DNA of 64,000 nt from Dendrobium chrysotoxum (taxonomy: Eukaryota > Streptophyta > Magnoliopsida > Asparagales > Orchidaceae): the NCBI GenBank assembly GCA_019925795.1, contig CM034305.1, positions 92,168,433-92,232,432 on the forward strand, given 5' to 3'. Both the position numbers and the translations under genes were made by a program. Positions 47,001 through 57,717 of this stretch are shown one piece after another. Each line of letters begins with the position of its first letter. Position 1 is the first letter of the stretch. A model generated the notes under the pieces. It did no database searches. It was not told the DNA's origin and worked only from the letters and a program-made list of their open reading frames with translations.

Positions 47001-50000
47001 TCTAATATCCAAAAAATCGAGTAGGTTAGTGTACAAGGACAACAAAACCACAGTGTAGTTTGGTTTGTTTGGTTTGGTTTTGATTTAACTGAATTTTAGA
47101 GTATAAAAAAACTTGCTTTTTCTACATTAACTCCCAAATAGCAGTTATACATCTAGCAATTTATTTTTCATATAGCAACTATCACAAAAAATAAAAACAA
47201 GACAAGAAACATGACCATAACACATTTACTTATAAGATTGAAGTCTTTGAAGACTGAATGCTGACTGCAGATAGAATACTAGGGAAGGAAATTATACGAG
47301 TAGAAGCACTTAATAGAATTTACCAGGAACAACTTTCAACAAAACAATTAGACAATAGAGATAATTCATAACACTAACAACTTAAAATTGAATATTTCTA
47401 CACTAGCATGAGAAAAGAAGGTATGGTCAAGATTAAATACCTTGCGGATTGTAGAGAGCTAGCAGAGAGATACAATAGGAGTCAGGCGGTGTGGCGTTGG
47501 TGCTATCGTGACAAGCTCGTAAGAAACTAATCCTTTCCCGCTTCCCTAAGTTACAATTCTCCAGCATGAACTATGGCCGCTCCTTGGTTATGTCTTCAAA
47601 TATATCTTTCCATATAAATGGATCACTGAAACATTAATCTTGGCTCTATAAGCACCATATCATTTGATTTCTTTATCTCAAATTTCATGGTATCAATCTA
47701 TAATCTATGCTTTGATGCAAGTTTGTTGGGAAAGCTGTGTCAAGCTTTTATATGAAAGTTTCACCACGGAACAAATACAATGAAATGAAATAACTCACTC
47801 AAAGGTCTTCTTCTTGTATGCACCATTGAAGTTGTCAATTCTTCATCTTTGAGAAGGCATGTGAGGAATATGAGAGATCAGTATGTCATGCTTTAACCTT
47901 GATATTAAAGATCTTTTATGTTGCTGTTGACGATCACATGCATGTAAAGATATATAGAGAGGCACTTGTGATCCAAAGTCAATTCCTGGGATCTACACTA
48001 TTCCCGGAGGTCAAAGTCAATTCCTTGATGTAATCCGAACTTGCTTTATGTAGATTGAGGCACTTGTATGACTCTCGATATAGATTCTAAGAAATTCTAA
48101 TTTTTTATATTAAGTCATGTTTTAATTTAGGCTTCTTAATGCTCGATCCCAAATGTCTAAAAAATATTTATAATTATTTAGACAAGTGAAGCTTTGGGTT
48201 TTGTTCATATCAGATAGTTCAAAAATGTGTTGGTTTAGTGATATTAAGTGGTTGGCCCTCAACCATAGGCTTAAGCACTTAAGCTTTTGGGTTGAAAATG
48301 GATTTGTCCTATGATGCATTTGATGCAACTTTGGCCCCTCTTAGTTCTCCTTAACAAGTGATATCAGTGTTGATGGTTTGGTTGGTATCATGTGATTCAT
48401 GCGGTTTGTGGCTCCCATGGATCTTTGGTTAATTCTATCAAAGTTGAGCAAAGTTTAAGAGTGATGACTCCCATGACGGATCTATTAGGCATTTGGCGCA
48501 TGATATTTGATAAACTTTTGTTTGAGTAGTAGTGACCAATGTGAAGAGCTCTTATGCATGGAGGAGATTGTTAAGGCAAGCTAAACTTTGGGTTTAGTTA
48601 TTCGAATAGTTGAAAATATATTAGCATAGAAACACAAAGTGGTTGGGCTTCACCAATATGCTTAAGTTTATTTGGTTGAAAATGCGTTTGACCATAAGTT
48701 AATATAACCAACTTTAATCCCTCTTTGATTCACACCCAAATAGATAACTTTTTGGAAATTGAATAAATGATGAAGCTTTTAACTTTTTCTAGTTTTGATG
48801 ATTTCATTCAACTTTCTGCGGAAACTATCGGAGCCCGATAAAACATTTTAAAATGTTTAAATTGGATCAAAACTCAGCTCAATAGTGTTTATACTTGATA
48901 AACAATTATTTTAATAATTTAGGATGTATAGAAATATTATCTTGAAGACTTGAACATATGACTTAATTTGTTATAAAACCAGTTAAATGTTGATTTGCAT
49001 TGCATGCAGGCTTTTCTATTTACTTCATCATTTATGTGTCTGTTTTCACTCTTTGCATCTCTATTTTATGATTCATTTGGAGTTGAAGTTAGCAGCATGT
49101 TTCAAAAAATTAGTAGATTTCATAGATCCCTTGTTTAGTTGGTTGGAAAATGTGATTAGATTTTTTTTTTTGAAATTTGATAGATGCATCTTTTTGTTTT
49201 GTGTAGCTAAAATTCGACATTGAATTTACGCTTCACAAACACTCTAAAAAACTCTTTAATTTAATGATTACATCTTCACTCACATGTAAAATGAGTGAAA
49301 TTATTGTAAAATAAGTGCAATACATAGAAGCAAGGTAATCAGTTTAAATAATATCGGTGATATATATATATATATATTAGAAATCTTATCATTGAGTTAT
49401 TCTATTCTTCAGGACCTTTTTGCCTCTTAGAGAATGTGCATTTGGGCAAAGTTGCCTTGAGACAACTCTCCATGATAAAATGGCTTCTCTCATATCATGC
49501 ACTCTCTAGTAGCGTTCACAAGATTAGCTTTATGAGATTTTTTTTTTGAAGCTTAAGGGTGTAAACAAGTTGAGTCACACTTGAGTTATGGCTAACTTGA
49601 GCTCAGCTCGCTTACCCTATGGCTAGACAAAACTTGAGTCCAAGCTTGAGTTGAGCTCATACGGTGCATTCGAGCTCAACTTGATAGAAGAGCAATAGCT
49701 CGAGCTTAAATTTGGAGCTCGAGGTAAAATCGTGCGAGGTGGCATCAATGGGAACTCACTGGAGAAGGCATTGACAGGACCCCAAAGGTAGTTGTGATAG
49801 AGTTCGCTAGAAAAGGCATCGTCAGGACCATCCACATTTGATGGAGTAGAGGAGTTTGTTGGAGGCATTGACCGGATTTTGTTGGAGAAGGCATCATCGG
49901 GATCAAGAGCACATTTTGATAAAGAAGAATTCCCTAGCTATTGCATAGAATGGAGATGTAAATTCTTAGGAGGTTTGGACAAACCAATAGCATTTGATGA

Positions 50001-53000
50001 AGATGAAGAGTTTGTGAGTTGAGATTTAACTATTCGTAAGAGGTCTTAGGATTAGCAATGTTGGATTTAAATTGCACAGTGGGCAAGAGAGAATCATATT
50101 TATAATTTAATATTAAATTGAGCCAATTTGCAAGCCAATGAGCAGAGTCTCATCAAGTTTGAGCTTATATAATATGAGCTCAAGCTCGAGATCCTGGTCG
50201 ATAAGTTTTACATGTGAGCCAGCTCGACTCACTTACATCCCATTGTCGCTTTGTTGTCAACTAATACTTTCAGGGTGGATGATGCAGTGGGTTAGCAGCC
50301 ATGTTTGTTGTTGGACATTGGTGTCCAACGACTTATATTTCACAATGGCGCCTCAATAAAGGCAAATATAGTTGGCTTCTTCAATTTAAATGCTTTAAGA
50401 GGTCAATATCTCTTCATCAAGATGACATGAAGCTTATAATCGTATCCAACTGGGATGTTAAAGATTATATAAGCTCTTTCTAAGCTTAGTATTGCTAAGT
50501 GATGGGGATGTGGTTAAGGAGGGAAATAGAGTCGGTCTTATTTTGAGTGACAGAGATGGGATGTAGCTAGGAAGTTGTGATTCAGGGAGCTGATTAAGTT
50601 TCTATTTAATAAGTCTTACCCCATGTTTGGGATGCTAACAAATTCACAACTTAATGATTGTACATTACATAGAGAAATAACTAGAATATTCTTTGAAATT
50701 TTCTAATGATCCATAATATATTTCAAAGACATTACTTTATCAAGAATGTGATGTATAACTACTTATGTCTTTTGAACTATGAGCTCAATGAGAATCGGTT
50801 CACACGAATTTAGTGAAATTACATTTCTATGAATTTCATCTTTGAATATGATTTAGATTTTTTTTACACATTATATTCTTAAAGAAGGGTTTTCACTGCA
50901 ATTTGTTATATTTTGTCATGACATCATTCTATAAGATGGTGGTGAGACGTGCAATGCTTTATGGCGCAGAATGTTGGCCATTAAAAGAGAAGCATAAAAT
51001 TAAGTGTTGCAGAGATGAGGATGCTCAGGTGGATGAGTGGCTTCACTTTTAGAGATAAAATGCGAAACGAGTATATACATAAAAAGGTTAGAGTAGCTCC
51101 AGTGGTAGATAAGATTAGAGAGAGTCACCTTAGATATTTTGGTCACATAAAACATTCGCCTTTTGATGACCCAATTAGGAGAGTAGTTGTATTAGATTTG
51201 GCCTATTTCAAAAAAGGTAGAGGTAGACCTAAAAGACTTGGTTAGAAAATATTAGACATGACTTTTCTTTTATTAGACTTAAATGCGAATTTGACTTTTA
51301 ACAAGATATAATGGAGAAAAAATGGTTAATGTAGCAGACCCACATAATAGGATAAAGGCTTGATGTTGTTGTTGTATCATTCCATTATTCATGATCGTTC
51401 TAAAGAGCTAGGCTTGGCTCAATAGGAATTAGCTTCACTTCCACATTCATGCAAGTGACTCCAAGTTTGTGTTGTAGCTGAACACCAACCAATATGAAGG
51501 ATTGTGGAGATCATTAAGAGAATAATTCAACATTTTCATTGGAGTTATAAACTATTACTATAAAATGTACCTCTGAAGATGATTAAGAGTCATTGGCATT
51601 CCAAATCACTGAGAGACGTGTTACCCATACAAATCTATTTCATGGGATCGTCATACACATAGGTTCAGTTACCATCTTTTTAAACTTTTGTTATTCGGAA
51701 AATTCCAACTCTCTTACATTTTTTTTTCACTAATTTTTTGCTTGGTGATTTTGGCAGAGGATTTGCTGGGCTTATCTTTAATCTCACAAAATTGAAGAAA
51801 ATTCCCCCAATATTCAATAATTGTCTCCCAATATGCTTGCTCTTACTATTATAATTTATTATTTTTCTTAACTGTTAAAACTTGGCAATCACACTGAAAT
51901 GATATTGCTGGATCTGGTCTCATCCACCTAAGTATTTTTGCTAGTAGTTTTAAGCCACAGTGCCTCAGTTCCTGCCTTTTCTAAGGCAATGACGTTGTAT
52001 TCTATAATGAATTGAGCAATACAGTTTTTCTTAGAAAATTTCAATGAAATTAAACCTCCTTTACTAGTGAAGACAGCCATTAGTGGATTTGTCTCATTTG
52101 AACATAGGATCCAATTTGCATCACTGTATCCTTCAAGTGCAGTTGGAAATTCATAAAATTTAAATAATAATTTATGATTCCTACATAAAGCAACAGATGA
52201 TCTTATAATCCTTATAAGGATTATGGGCTTGTTTGGTTCAGCTTTTTGCTGTTCTACAAGTTTGTTTAGAAGCAGTTGTATAGAAGATGGAGTTTCAGAA
52301 AACACTGCAATTAATTTTATTTATCTGTTTGAATAAATTCCTTTTCATGTGCTTAATCAAATTCAAAAGCAAAAATTTATTGTTTGATTGTTATATTAAT
52401 TTAACCATTTTTCTTATAAAAGACTAAAACACCCTTACATTAAAATTCATTTACATAATGACTTTATTACACTACAGATTTAAATTTTAAAATTATATTA
52501 AGCTACGTGTACTGTAAGAGAATGTTTGGAAAGAAGATGGAGTTTGCAAAGTTTATGAAATTAGAGATGATATATAGGCCTATGCTACTTTCAGTGCAAG
52601 GAAACAAAAACGAAAAAACATAGAAGAAAAGATTTCGATGCCATGAGCGAGCTGAAATTTGGAAATCTGCAGTGATAAAGGAGTGAGAGAGCCAAAATCA
52701 TGAGAGCTATGTTTTGGGATTGTGGAGCAGGTTTTGGGGTGTGCTTCAGATATCGTGTGAACAAGCGGGTTAATTAGGACTTTTCATCTATGTAAAACAG
52801 AAAAAGCTCTGGATAAGCATTGATAAAAAAAGTTTTGGAAACTGACCAGATAATGGAGTTCTGAACAAACTACTTTTATCAAATAGTACAACCAAACAAC
52901 TTGAATTTTTTTTTTCGATGTTTTTAAAATAGAGACGCTATCATTAAGCTGAACCAAGCATGCCCTATGAGTATATCTTCTCAATATACTCACAACATAT

Positions 53001-55633
53001 GCTATGCTAGGTTTCAAACAATTCATAAGGTACATCAAACTACCAATGATTTTGGCATGCTCAGGCTATAAAACACTAGCACCTAAATTATTTTACAACC
53101 GAGAATTTGCATCATAAGGGTGCAAACAGGTTTTGTGTCCAAGTGTCCAATTTCCCTCACAATTTTCTTAAGAAAGTGCTCGTGTGGCATGATAACTTTT
53201 AAATATAGGTTATTCAATACCTAGAATGAAATTTGCTTCACCTATATCGTTCATATCAAATTGTGATGATAATAAGTTTTTAGCTTGATTAATAGTTTTC
53301 AAACTAATACTGAAGATTATCAATTCATCTACAACAACATACAACGAGATAATCACACGGTGATTGTCTTGTTCAGTTTTAAGAAAATTGTGAGAACTAA
53401 TCAACATACCATCATCTTCTTGAGAGTCCTTTTTTTACTACACCATTAGACTCGAGAGAAGTGTGTGTGCAGGCACAGGGGGGTTGTTCTTGTGTAAACC
53501 ATGCTCTTCACAAAATAAGTTTAGACAACTTCATATTCTCCTGATTTATCAGACCTAAGTCGCTTAATATTCAAACATAATTTATTCTCAACCATGGACC
53601 TAAAAATTATGAATTTTTCAAGTTTTATTCTTTTTTTGGCTTATATAATTTGGTGAAGCAAGAACAATCATTAATAGAAGTCCCATAGTATTATTTTTTT
53701 CTTTTACCTCTACACATTGTGAATTTAATGTCACCTAAATGAAAGTGAATAGAAGTAAGAAATTCAGTTTCTCTTTAGATCACAGATCTGCAAGACTTTT
53801 CTAGCTTGGATTTCGCATATACATAACATTTTTCAGTTCTTGCATTTCCTCAATATAAAAGATAATTCACGTATGCAAGACAACTGTGCCATAAGTTAGT
53901 TGATTCAAGACGGCAAGCATAAGCAAAAATGCCTTCATTAATATTATCAAACACATTCAAAAGAAACAAACAATTTGAGAGTGCCTCTTTCTTATACGAA
54001 CACCTTATTTTTTGGCAATTTCATCAACATCAAGGATAACCTTGACACCCATTATGCCTAAACTAGAAACATATACGAGATTCCATGAAATTTTTGCACA
54101 TGAAGGATATAAATTAGTGAGAGGATCTTGATAGAAGTTAGCTAAATTCATTTTCCCTTTACTAACAATTGATACAGGCTTAGAACTTTCGAAAAAGACT
54201 TTCCTCTCCTTACCTAGCTGCAGTATAGGAAGAGAAGGCATTCTACAGCTACAGATATGTTTAGTAGCTCCAGAGTTTATCACGCTGTCCTTTGCCAAGA
54301 CGTTTACCCTAGAAGTGGCCACAGCACTAACATCCACTTCCTCCAAATTAACCTTGGTTTGACACGATTGTCACCTTATCTATTGTGCCTATATTGAGAT
54401 TCGAAATATTTGGAAGTTTGCCACAAGTAAGAGTTGCGTTTAACCTTTTTTTTCTTAGTAAGAGAAGGTTTGGGCTTAATTTTATAATTTATTTTAGTCT
54501 AAAAGTTTTCGTTTGAGTAGATTTAAAACCGAATGTATGGAGTATAATTTTAGTAGTAGATCTAGTGGAGGGATTACAATTTTGGATGATCAAGTCATTA
54601 ATAAGAGTACACGTTTTAGATGTCTTGGGTCTATTGTTCAGAGTGATGGTGAAATAGATGGGAATATAACTAGTAGAATTCAAGTTGGATGGTTGAAGTG
54701 GAGGAATGCATCGGGCTTGTTCTGTGATAGAAAAGTTCCCCTCAAAAGAAAAGTCCCCCTCAAACTTGAGGGAATATTCTATAAAATGGTGGTGAGACCT
54801 GCTATGCTTTATGATGCAGAATGTTGTCCATTAAAAGAGAAGCATAATATTAAGTCAAGCATTGCAGAAATGAGTATGCTCAGGCGGATGAGTGGTTTTA
54901 CTCTTAGAGACCGGATACGAAACAAGCATATATGTAAAAGTTGAACATTCTCTCTCCAGGCTTGGCAATGCTTAGTGGTGGGGATGTGACTATGAAGAGG
55001 GAAATAGTTGTTTAGATTCAGAGAGATGGGGAGGTGGGATATAATGAGGAAACAATGATCTAGGGAGCCTGGTAAAGTTTCTTTTGGTATGGTTAACACG
55101 CACATATGGGATTCCATCGGTTTCACAACAGCTAGATGTCTGGTTCCAAGCATGTTATTCAGAGAAAAGGAATCTTTTTTTATATTAAGTGCAACATGTT
55201 TTCTATCTACGGGCAAACAAACCCTGTTAGATTTTCATTCAGCTGTGTTAAAAATGCCGCCTGATTCTGGCAGACTAATTATATTCATATTGACATCAGT
55301 CTTTAGAGCAAAAAACCTCTCATACCTCTTCACTCTTTATGCTCTGTGGCGTCAGACTGGAACAGGCTTCATCAAGATGGAGAAATCAAGCAGAAGTTCT
55401 TTTAACCTGACTCCAGATTCAACTACATCTTTCGACCATGTTTCTGGTCATGGGAATCCAGCAACAAATGAATGGATTCCATCTACTGATGTGGTAATCA
55501 AATTTTCATTATTATTATTTTTTTTTGCGGGCTTATTACCTCTTCTTTTGGGTAAAAACTAAAACACAGGATTTCACTTTATATTTTAAAGGTGCTTCCA
55601 GTTTCTCACAAGCCTAAGAGGAGTGACCTGTGA
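44046..55633 (+). CDS. Small plant-specific acidic protein, MEE59-like, 163 aa in four exons
   Basis: The exons are 44046-44264, 44403-44495, 55356-55493 and 55592-55633. All are joined in phase 0 with GT-AG borders and total 163 codons plus stop. The start ATG (MQRADRSDSHLPPEEEA) was chosen because this family begins here; an in-frame ATG at 43923 lies in leader sequence. Conserved-looking blocks are YFDGVAPKRHTKPSRSEYS, EYVETEYYKDLNCVDKQHHT, TGTGFIKMEK, GNPATNEWIPS and the basic end HKPKRSDL. There is no signal peptide or membrane segment. From memory this resembles the plant family named after Arabidopsis maternal effect embryo arrest 59; the molecular function is unknown. Intron 2 is 10.86 kb and is packed with transposon remnants. 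The exons look intact. Confidence 0.85.
44279..44299 (+). repeat. (CT)n microsatellite in intron 1
   Basis: A CT run directly follows the first donor site of the MEE59-like gene; it makes a short in-frame read-through look like a Ser-Leu tail. Confidence 0.85.
44750..45030. repeat. Direct repeat in intron 2, copy 1
   Basis: It matches 45725-46000. Both contain GATATAAATGACA, a GGGAGAAGAA block, CCTAATACTTCATAA, GATTAGAAAGA-type sequence, ACTCATTAAT and ACTTAYCTATGG. The two copies are about 1 kb apart, with low-complexity sequence between them (45030-45725). They may be LTRs of a small or deleted element; ends were not resolved. Confidence 0.65.
45725..46000. repeat. Direct repeat in intron 2, copy 2
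   Basis: This is the partner of 44750-45030 in the same orientation, moderately diverged. Serine-, histidine- and proline-rich minus-strand frames between the two copies are not credible genes. Confidence 0.65.
46001..49556. other. Middle of intron 2, nothing coding recognised
   Basis: AT-rich sequence with a GTGCATTCGG-type repeat near 46935 similar to that at 5225. An LTR-like look around 47400-47830 lacks a partner. A short (AT)n lies near 49360. Confidence 0.4.
49557..50242. mobile_element. Non-autonomous element with GGTGTAAAC / GAGTCGAGC ends
   Basis: The left end is GGGTGTAAACAAGTTGAGTC. The reverse complement of the right end is GGGATGTAAGTGAGTCGAGC. The ends are rich in AGCTCGAGCTCAAG. 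A related end occurs at 22165 (GAGGTGTAAACGAGTCGAGC). The inverted ends suggest a MITE-like DNA element about 690 bp long. The superfamily is unknown and no target duplication was identified. Confidence 0.5.
50465..50640. repeat. Interspersed repeat, copy 1
   Basis: It resembles 54945-55090: GTGGGGATGTG-type block, GAGGGAAATAG, CAGAGATGGG and AGGGAGC(C)TG-T(A)AAG-TTTCT occur in the same order. Family unknown. Confidence 0.55.
50930..51385 (+). mobile_element. RTE-clade LINE 3' fragment, copy 1
   Basis: The frame encodes the end of an RTE-type reverse transcriptase: FYKMVVR-like start, AMLYGAECWPLKEKHK, then MRMLRWMSGFTFRDKMRNEY and LRYFGHIKHS, ending GRGRPKRLG. It closes with a 3' tail, GCAGACCCACATAATAGGATAAAGGCTTG, followed by TTGTTGTTGT. 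The (TTG)n tail is typical of RTE LINEs. It is 5' truncated and carries frame breaks. Confidence 0.85.
51780..54400 (-). mobile_element. Ty1/copia remnant
   Basis: On the minus strand the order is: protease (54005-54346, VINSGATKHIC where relatives have DSGAT); reverse transcriptase end (53210-53407, SQFDMNDIGEANFILGIE); YLMNCLKPSIAYVVS (52980-53040); and RNase H (51928-52305, ALEGYSDANWI). This is the copia order, with integrase missing between protease and RT. A GGGGGAATTTT block near 51800 may be the polypurine tract. The copy is broken by stops, a MITE insertion at 52225-52965 and, at its 5' side, a LINE. LTRs were not found. Confidence 0.85.
52225..52965. mobile_element. MITE, probably Harbinger/Tourist-like, 741 bp
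   Basis: The ends are inverted: GGGCTTGTTTGGTTCAGCTT on the left and GGGCATGCTTGGTTCAGCTT as the reverse complement of the right. TAT flanks both sides, a 3-bp duplication in line with PIF/Harbinger insertion (normally TTA/TAA). It splits the copia pol frame between the YLMNC block and RNase H. No transposase is encoded. Confidence 0.8.
54485..54944 (+). mobile_element. RTE-clade LINE fragment, copy 2
   Basis: The frame reads SRFKTECMEYNFS, FRCLGSIVQSDGEIDGNITS, GWLKWRNASGLFCDRKVPLK, YKMVVRPAMLYDAECCPLK and SMLRRMSGFTLRDRIRNKH. This is the same region of RTE reverse transcriptase as copy 1, extending further upstream. It is broken off after KHICKS, without the 3' tail. It lies in intron 2 beside the copia remnant. 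Confidence 0.85.
54945..55090. repeat. Interspersed repeat, copy 2
   Basis: This is the partner of 50465-50640. It begins exactly where the LINE copy 2 reading ends, so it may be a neighbouring insertion or the LINE's insertion site. Confidence 0.5.
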
Positions 55634-55780
55634 TGTTCTTGCCAACAATGAACTAGCAGTTTGACTCTACTTTCTGTTGCTTACAGAATAGTATAAGCTT
55701 GCAAGTTATTTTCTTGTAAGTGCGTTTGCTGTTTGTAGCTGTAATGTTTTACCGTTGTGTATGGTGTAACTGTTGACCTG

Positions 55781-55786
55781 AATAAA
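55781..55786 (+). terminator. Poly(A) signal candidate of the MEE59-like gene
   Basis: AATAAA lies 148 bases after the stop codon, in TGACCTGAATAAATACTTG. This is a reasonable spacing for a plant 3' UTR. Confidence 0.5.
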
Positions 55787-56052
55787 TACTTGTGGAGAGG
55801 TTTTGTGTTGATGGAAGCAGAGCAATTCATGAATGTTTTCTGTGTTCCAGATGTTTGCAATTTCTTCTTGTTTCCATGATCTCAGCCAACTTATTTCATT
55901 GTAAGTATCTCTATATCTCAGCTTCCACGCGAGTCACATTGAAATAAGTTATAATAACTAATATCTCTTTGTTTCGTGAGAGCTCACTTTTGAATTCACT
56001 TTCTGCAACTTTCTGATAAGTTTGTTTTCCAAATAATTTTTTTTAAGTCTTA

Positions 56053-56155
56053 GGTTCGTTTGGGACAGCTTTTTTATTACTTTCTAGTACAAAAATTTAT
56101 AGTTACATTAAAAAGCTATTTTAGAAAGTAATAAGAAAGTTGTTCCAATCGAAGT
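56053..56155. mobile_element. Foldback MITE, TTCGTTTGGGAC family, copy A
   Basis: The left arm GTTCGTTTGGGACAGCTTTT and the right arm, reverse-complemented ACTTCGATTGGAACAACTTT, pair through TTACTTTCTA. Length is about 103 bp. The same family occurs at 62529-62636. Confidence 0.7.
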
Positions 56156-56157
56156 CA

Positions 56158-56280
56158 TAGACTTTCTTTGGGACAGCTTTTTAATTATTTTTTAAAGTAA
56201 TTTTTTAGTATAAAATTTTTTAATTTATGAAATTATTATATTAAAAAATTATTTAGAAAATAGTAAAATAGCTGTCTATC
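56158..56280. mobile_element. Foldback MITE, TTCGTTTGGGAC family, copy B
   Basis: The left arm CTTTCTTTGGGACAGCTTTT and the right arm, reverse-complemented GATAGACAGCTATTTTAC, pair partially. It lies next to copy A, as if one inserted beside the other or they duplicated in tandem. Confidence 0.55.
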
Positions 56281-57185
56281 ATAATTTATGACAGCACATC
56301 TCATCTTTTTCATTATGCAGTTGTTAAAGCTTTCCCTATCTTCCTCTTTCTCTTTCAAGCTAAAATCAAGAATAGAGAAGCTTCCTTCTCTGTCTCTTCC
56401 TACCTCCGCCATCTTTTTATTTTTCTTTCATCTTTCTTATATATTGGTAGATTTTTTAGTATTTGAATGTGAATTAATATTTTAGTAATATTTAATATTA
56501 ACAAATATATTTTAAATTAGTTCATATTGTATTTTGGTATTATATTTTAATTATTTTATTATTTAAATCGTAGCTTTATGTTTTATCCTATATTTTTAGG
56601 TAAATCATATGATCAAGTTCATATACACATAATCAATTTATCATAATAAATTTATTATATTGAATTTAATTTATATTATGAAGAATCTATTTTCATATAC
56701 ATTTATTTCTATCAAATATAATAAATGATATCCCTACAAAATCATATTTATTATAAAATTAATAATTGACATATTTACTATATAAAACCCATTAAAATTA
56801 TTATTAAAATGTTTGATATTTTTTTCTAGTTGATGTATTTAATTTAATGTAAAAAAAAAACATTAAATAAATTTCTCACATTTAAATTTAAAATTATTTC
56901 CTTATGAAATTTCGTATGTATTTGTAAAAATATTTATATTTATTTTTAAAAATTACTTTATAATATATCAAGAAAGAAAAAAAAAAAGTTAACGAAGAAC
57001 ACCCCAAAAACTGAATAATTTTTTTTTATAATAAAAATATAACTGAATGTACAATCAAAATTAAAATTTTAAAATTATTAACTGTCAAAATAAAGAATCT
57101 TATGATAAGATCCAAATCAAAATGGAGTTTTTAAATCTTAGAGGACGTTTTGACCGAATTAGGGCCGACGGTAGAGAGAGCGGAG

Positions 57186-57287
57186 ATGGAAGATCGCCAT
57201 CTCCCTGCCTTGGATTCTACCGTATATTCCACGAGCGATCGTACGCGGTTCAATCTCCCTCTGAGGCATGAAGCTTCCCAAGTCTAA
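57186..57287 (+). other. Upstream ORF candidate, 33 codons, in the leader of the HAD-like gene
   Basis: ATG 57186 opens MEDRHLPALDSTVYSTSD and stops at 57287. It lies in the GC-richer sequence expected to be the 5' leader. It could be a regulatory upstream ORF, or a first coding exon if an unseen splice joins it onward; no clear donor settles this. Confidence 0.35.
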
Positions 57288-57717
57288 ATTGTTTCACTGT
57301 CCATTCAATCGACTTCTCTTTGGGTTTTCGTCGCATCGGTTTGCTTCGTTCCCACTCTGGTTCTGTGTCTTTGATTTCGATGTTCTGAGTTGAGAGATTA
57401 TTATTGGACAATTTGTTCGTTCTTAAATAGTGATAGTATTGGGGCTTTTGCCGACATTTCTAACTTTTTCTACGGAAAATGATGTTTTGGATCAAGTGAT
57501 TCGATAACTGCGCAATTTGATCATTTTCTTGTTATTCTGTTTGCTTGGTTTTGCATCCCCAACCAAAGTTTGTTTGTTTTTTCCTTCCAAATCTGATGCA
57601 GGCAAAGTAGGATGGAAGATGGTTGATGTTTCGTATTGAGAAATCTACCTTCTGCAAGAGGAGTTTGGATGAAGTTTTATTTTTCTCAGATATTAGTGGA
57701 AAAGTTTGATTGATTCC

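Larger units (their letters stand above)
55634..57185. other. Intergenic space with two foldback MITEs
   Basis: It holds the 3' UTR of the MEE59-like gene to about 55810 and two MITEs (listed separately). AT-rich sequence follows to 57110, then the GC-richer leader of the HAD-like gene. No further gene was seen. Confidence 0.5.
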
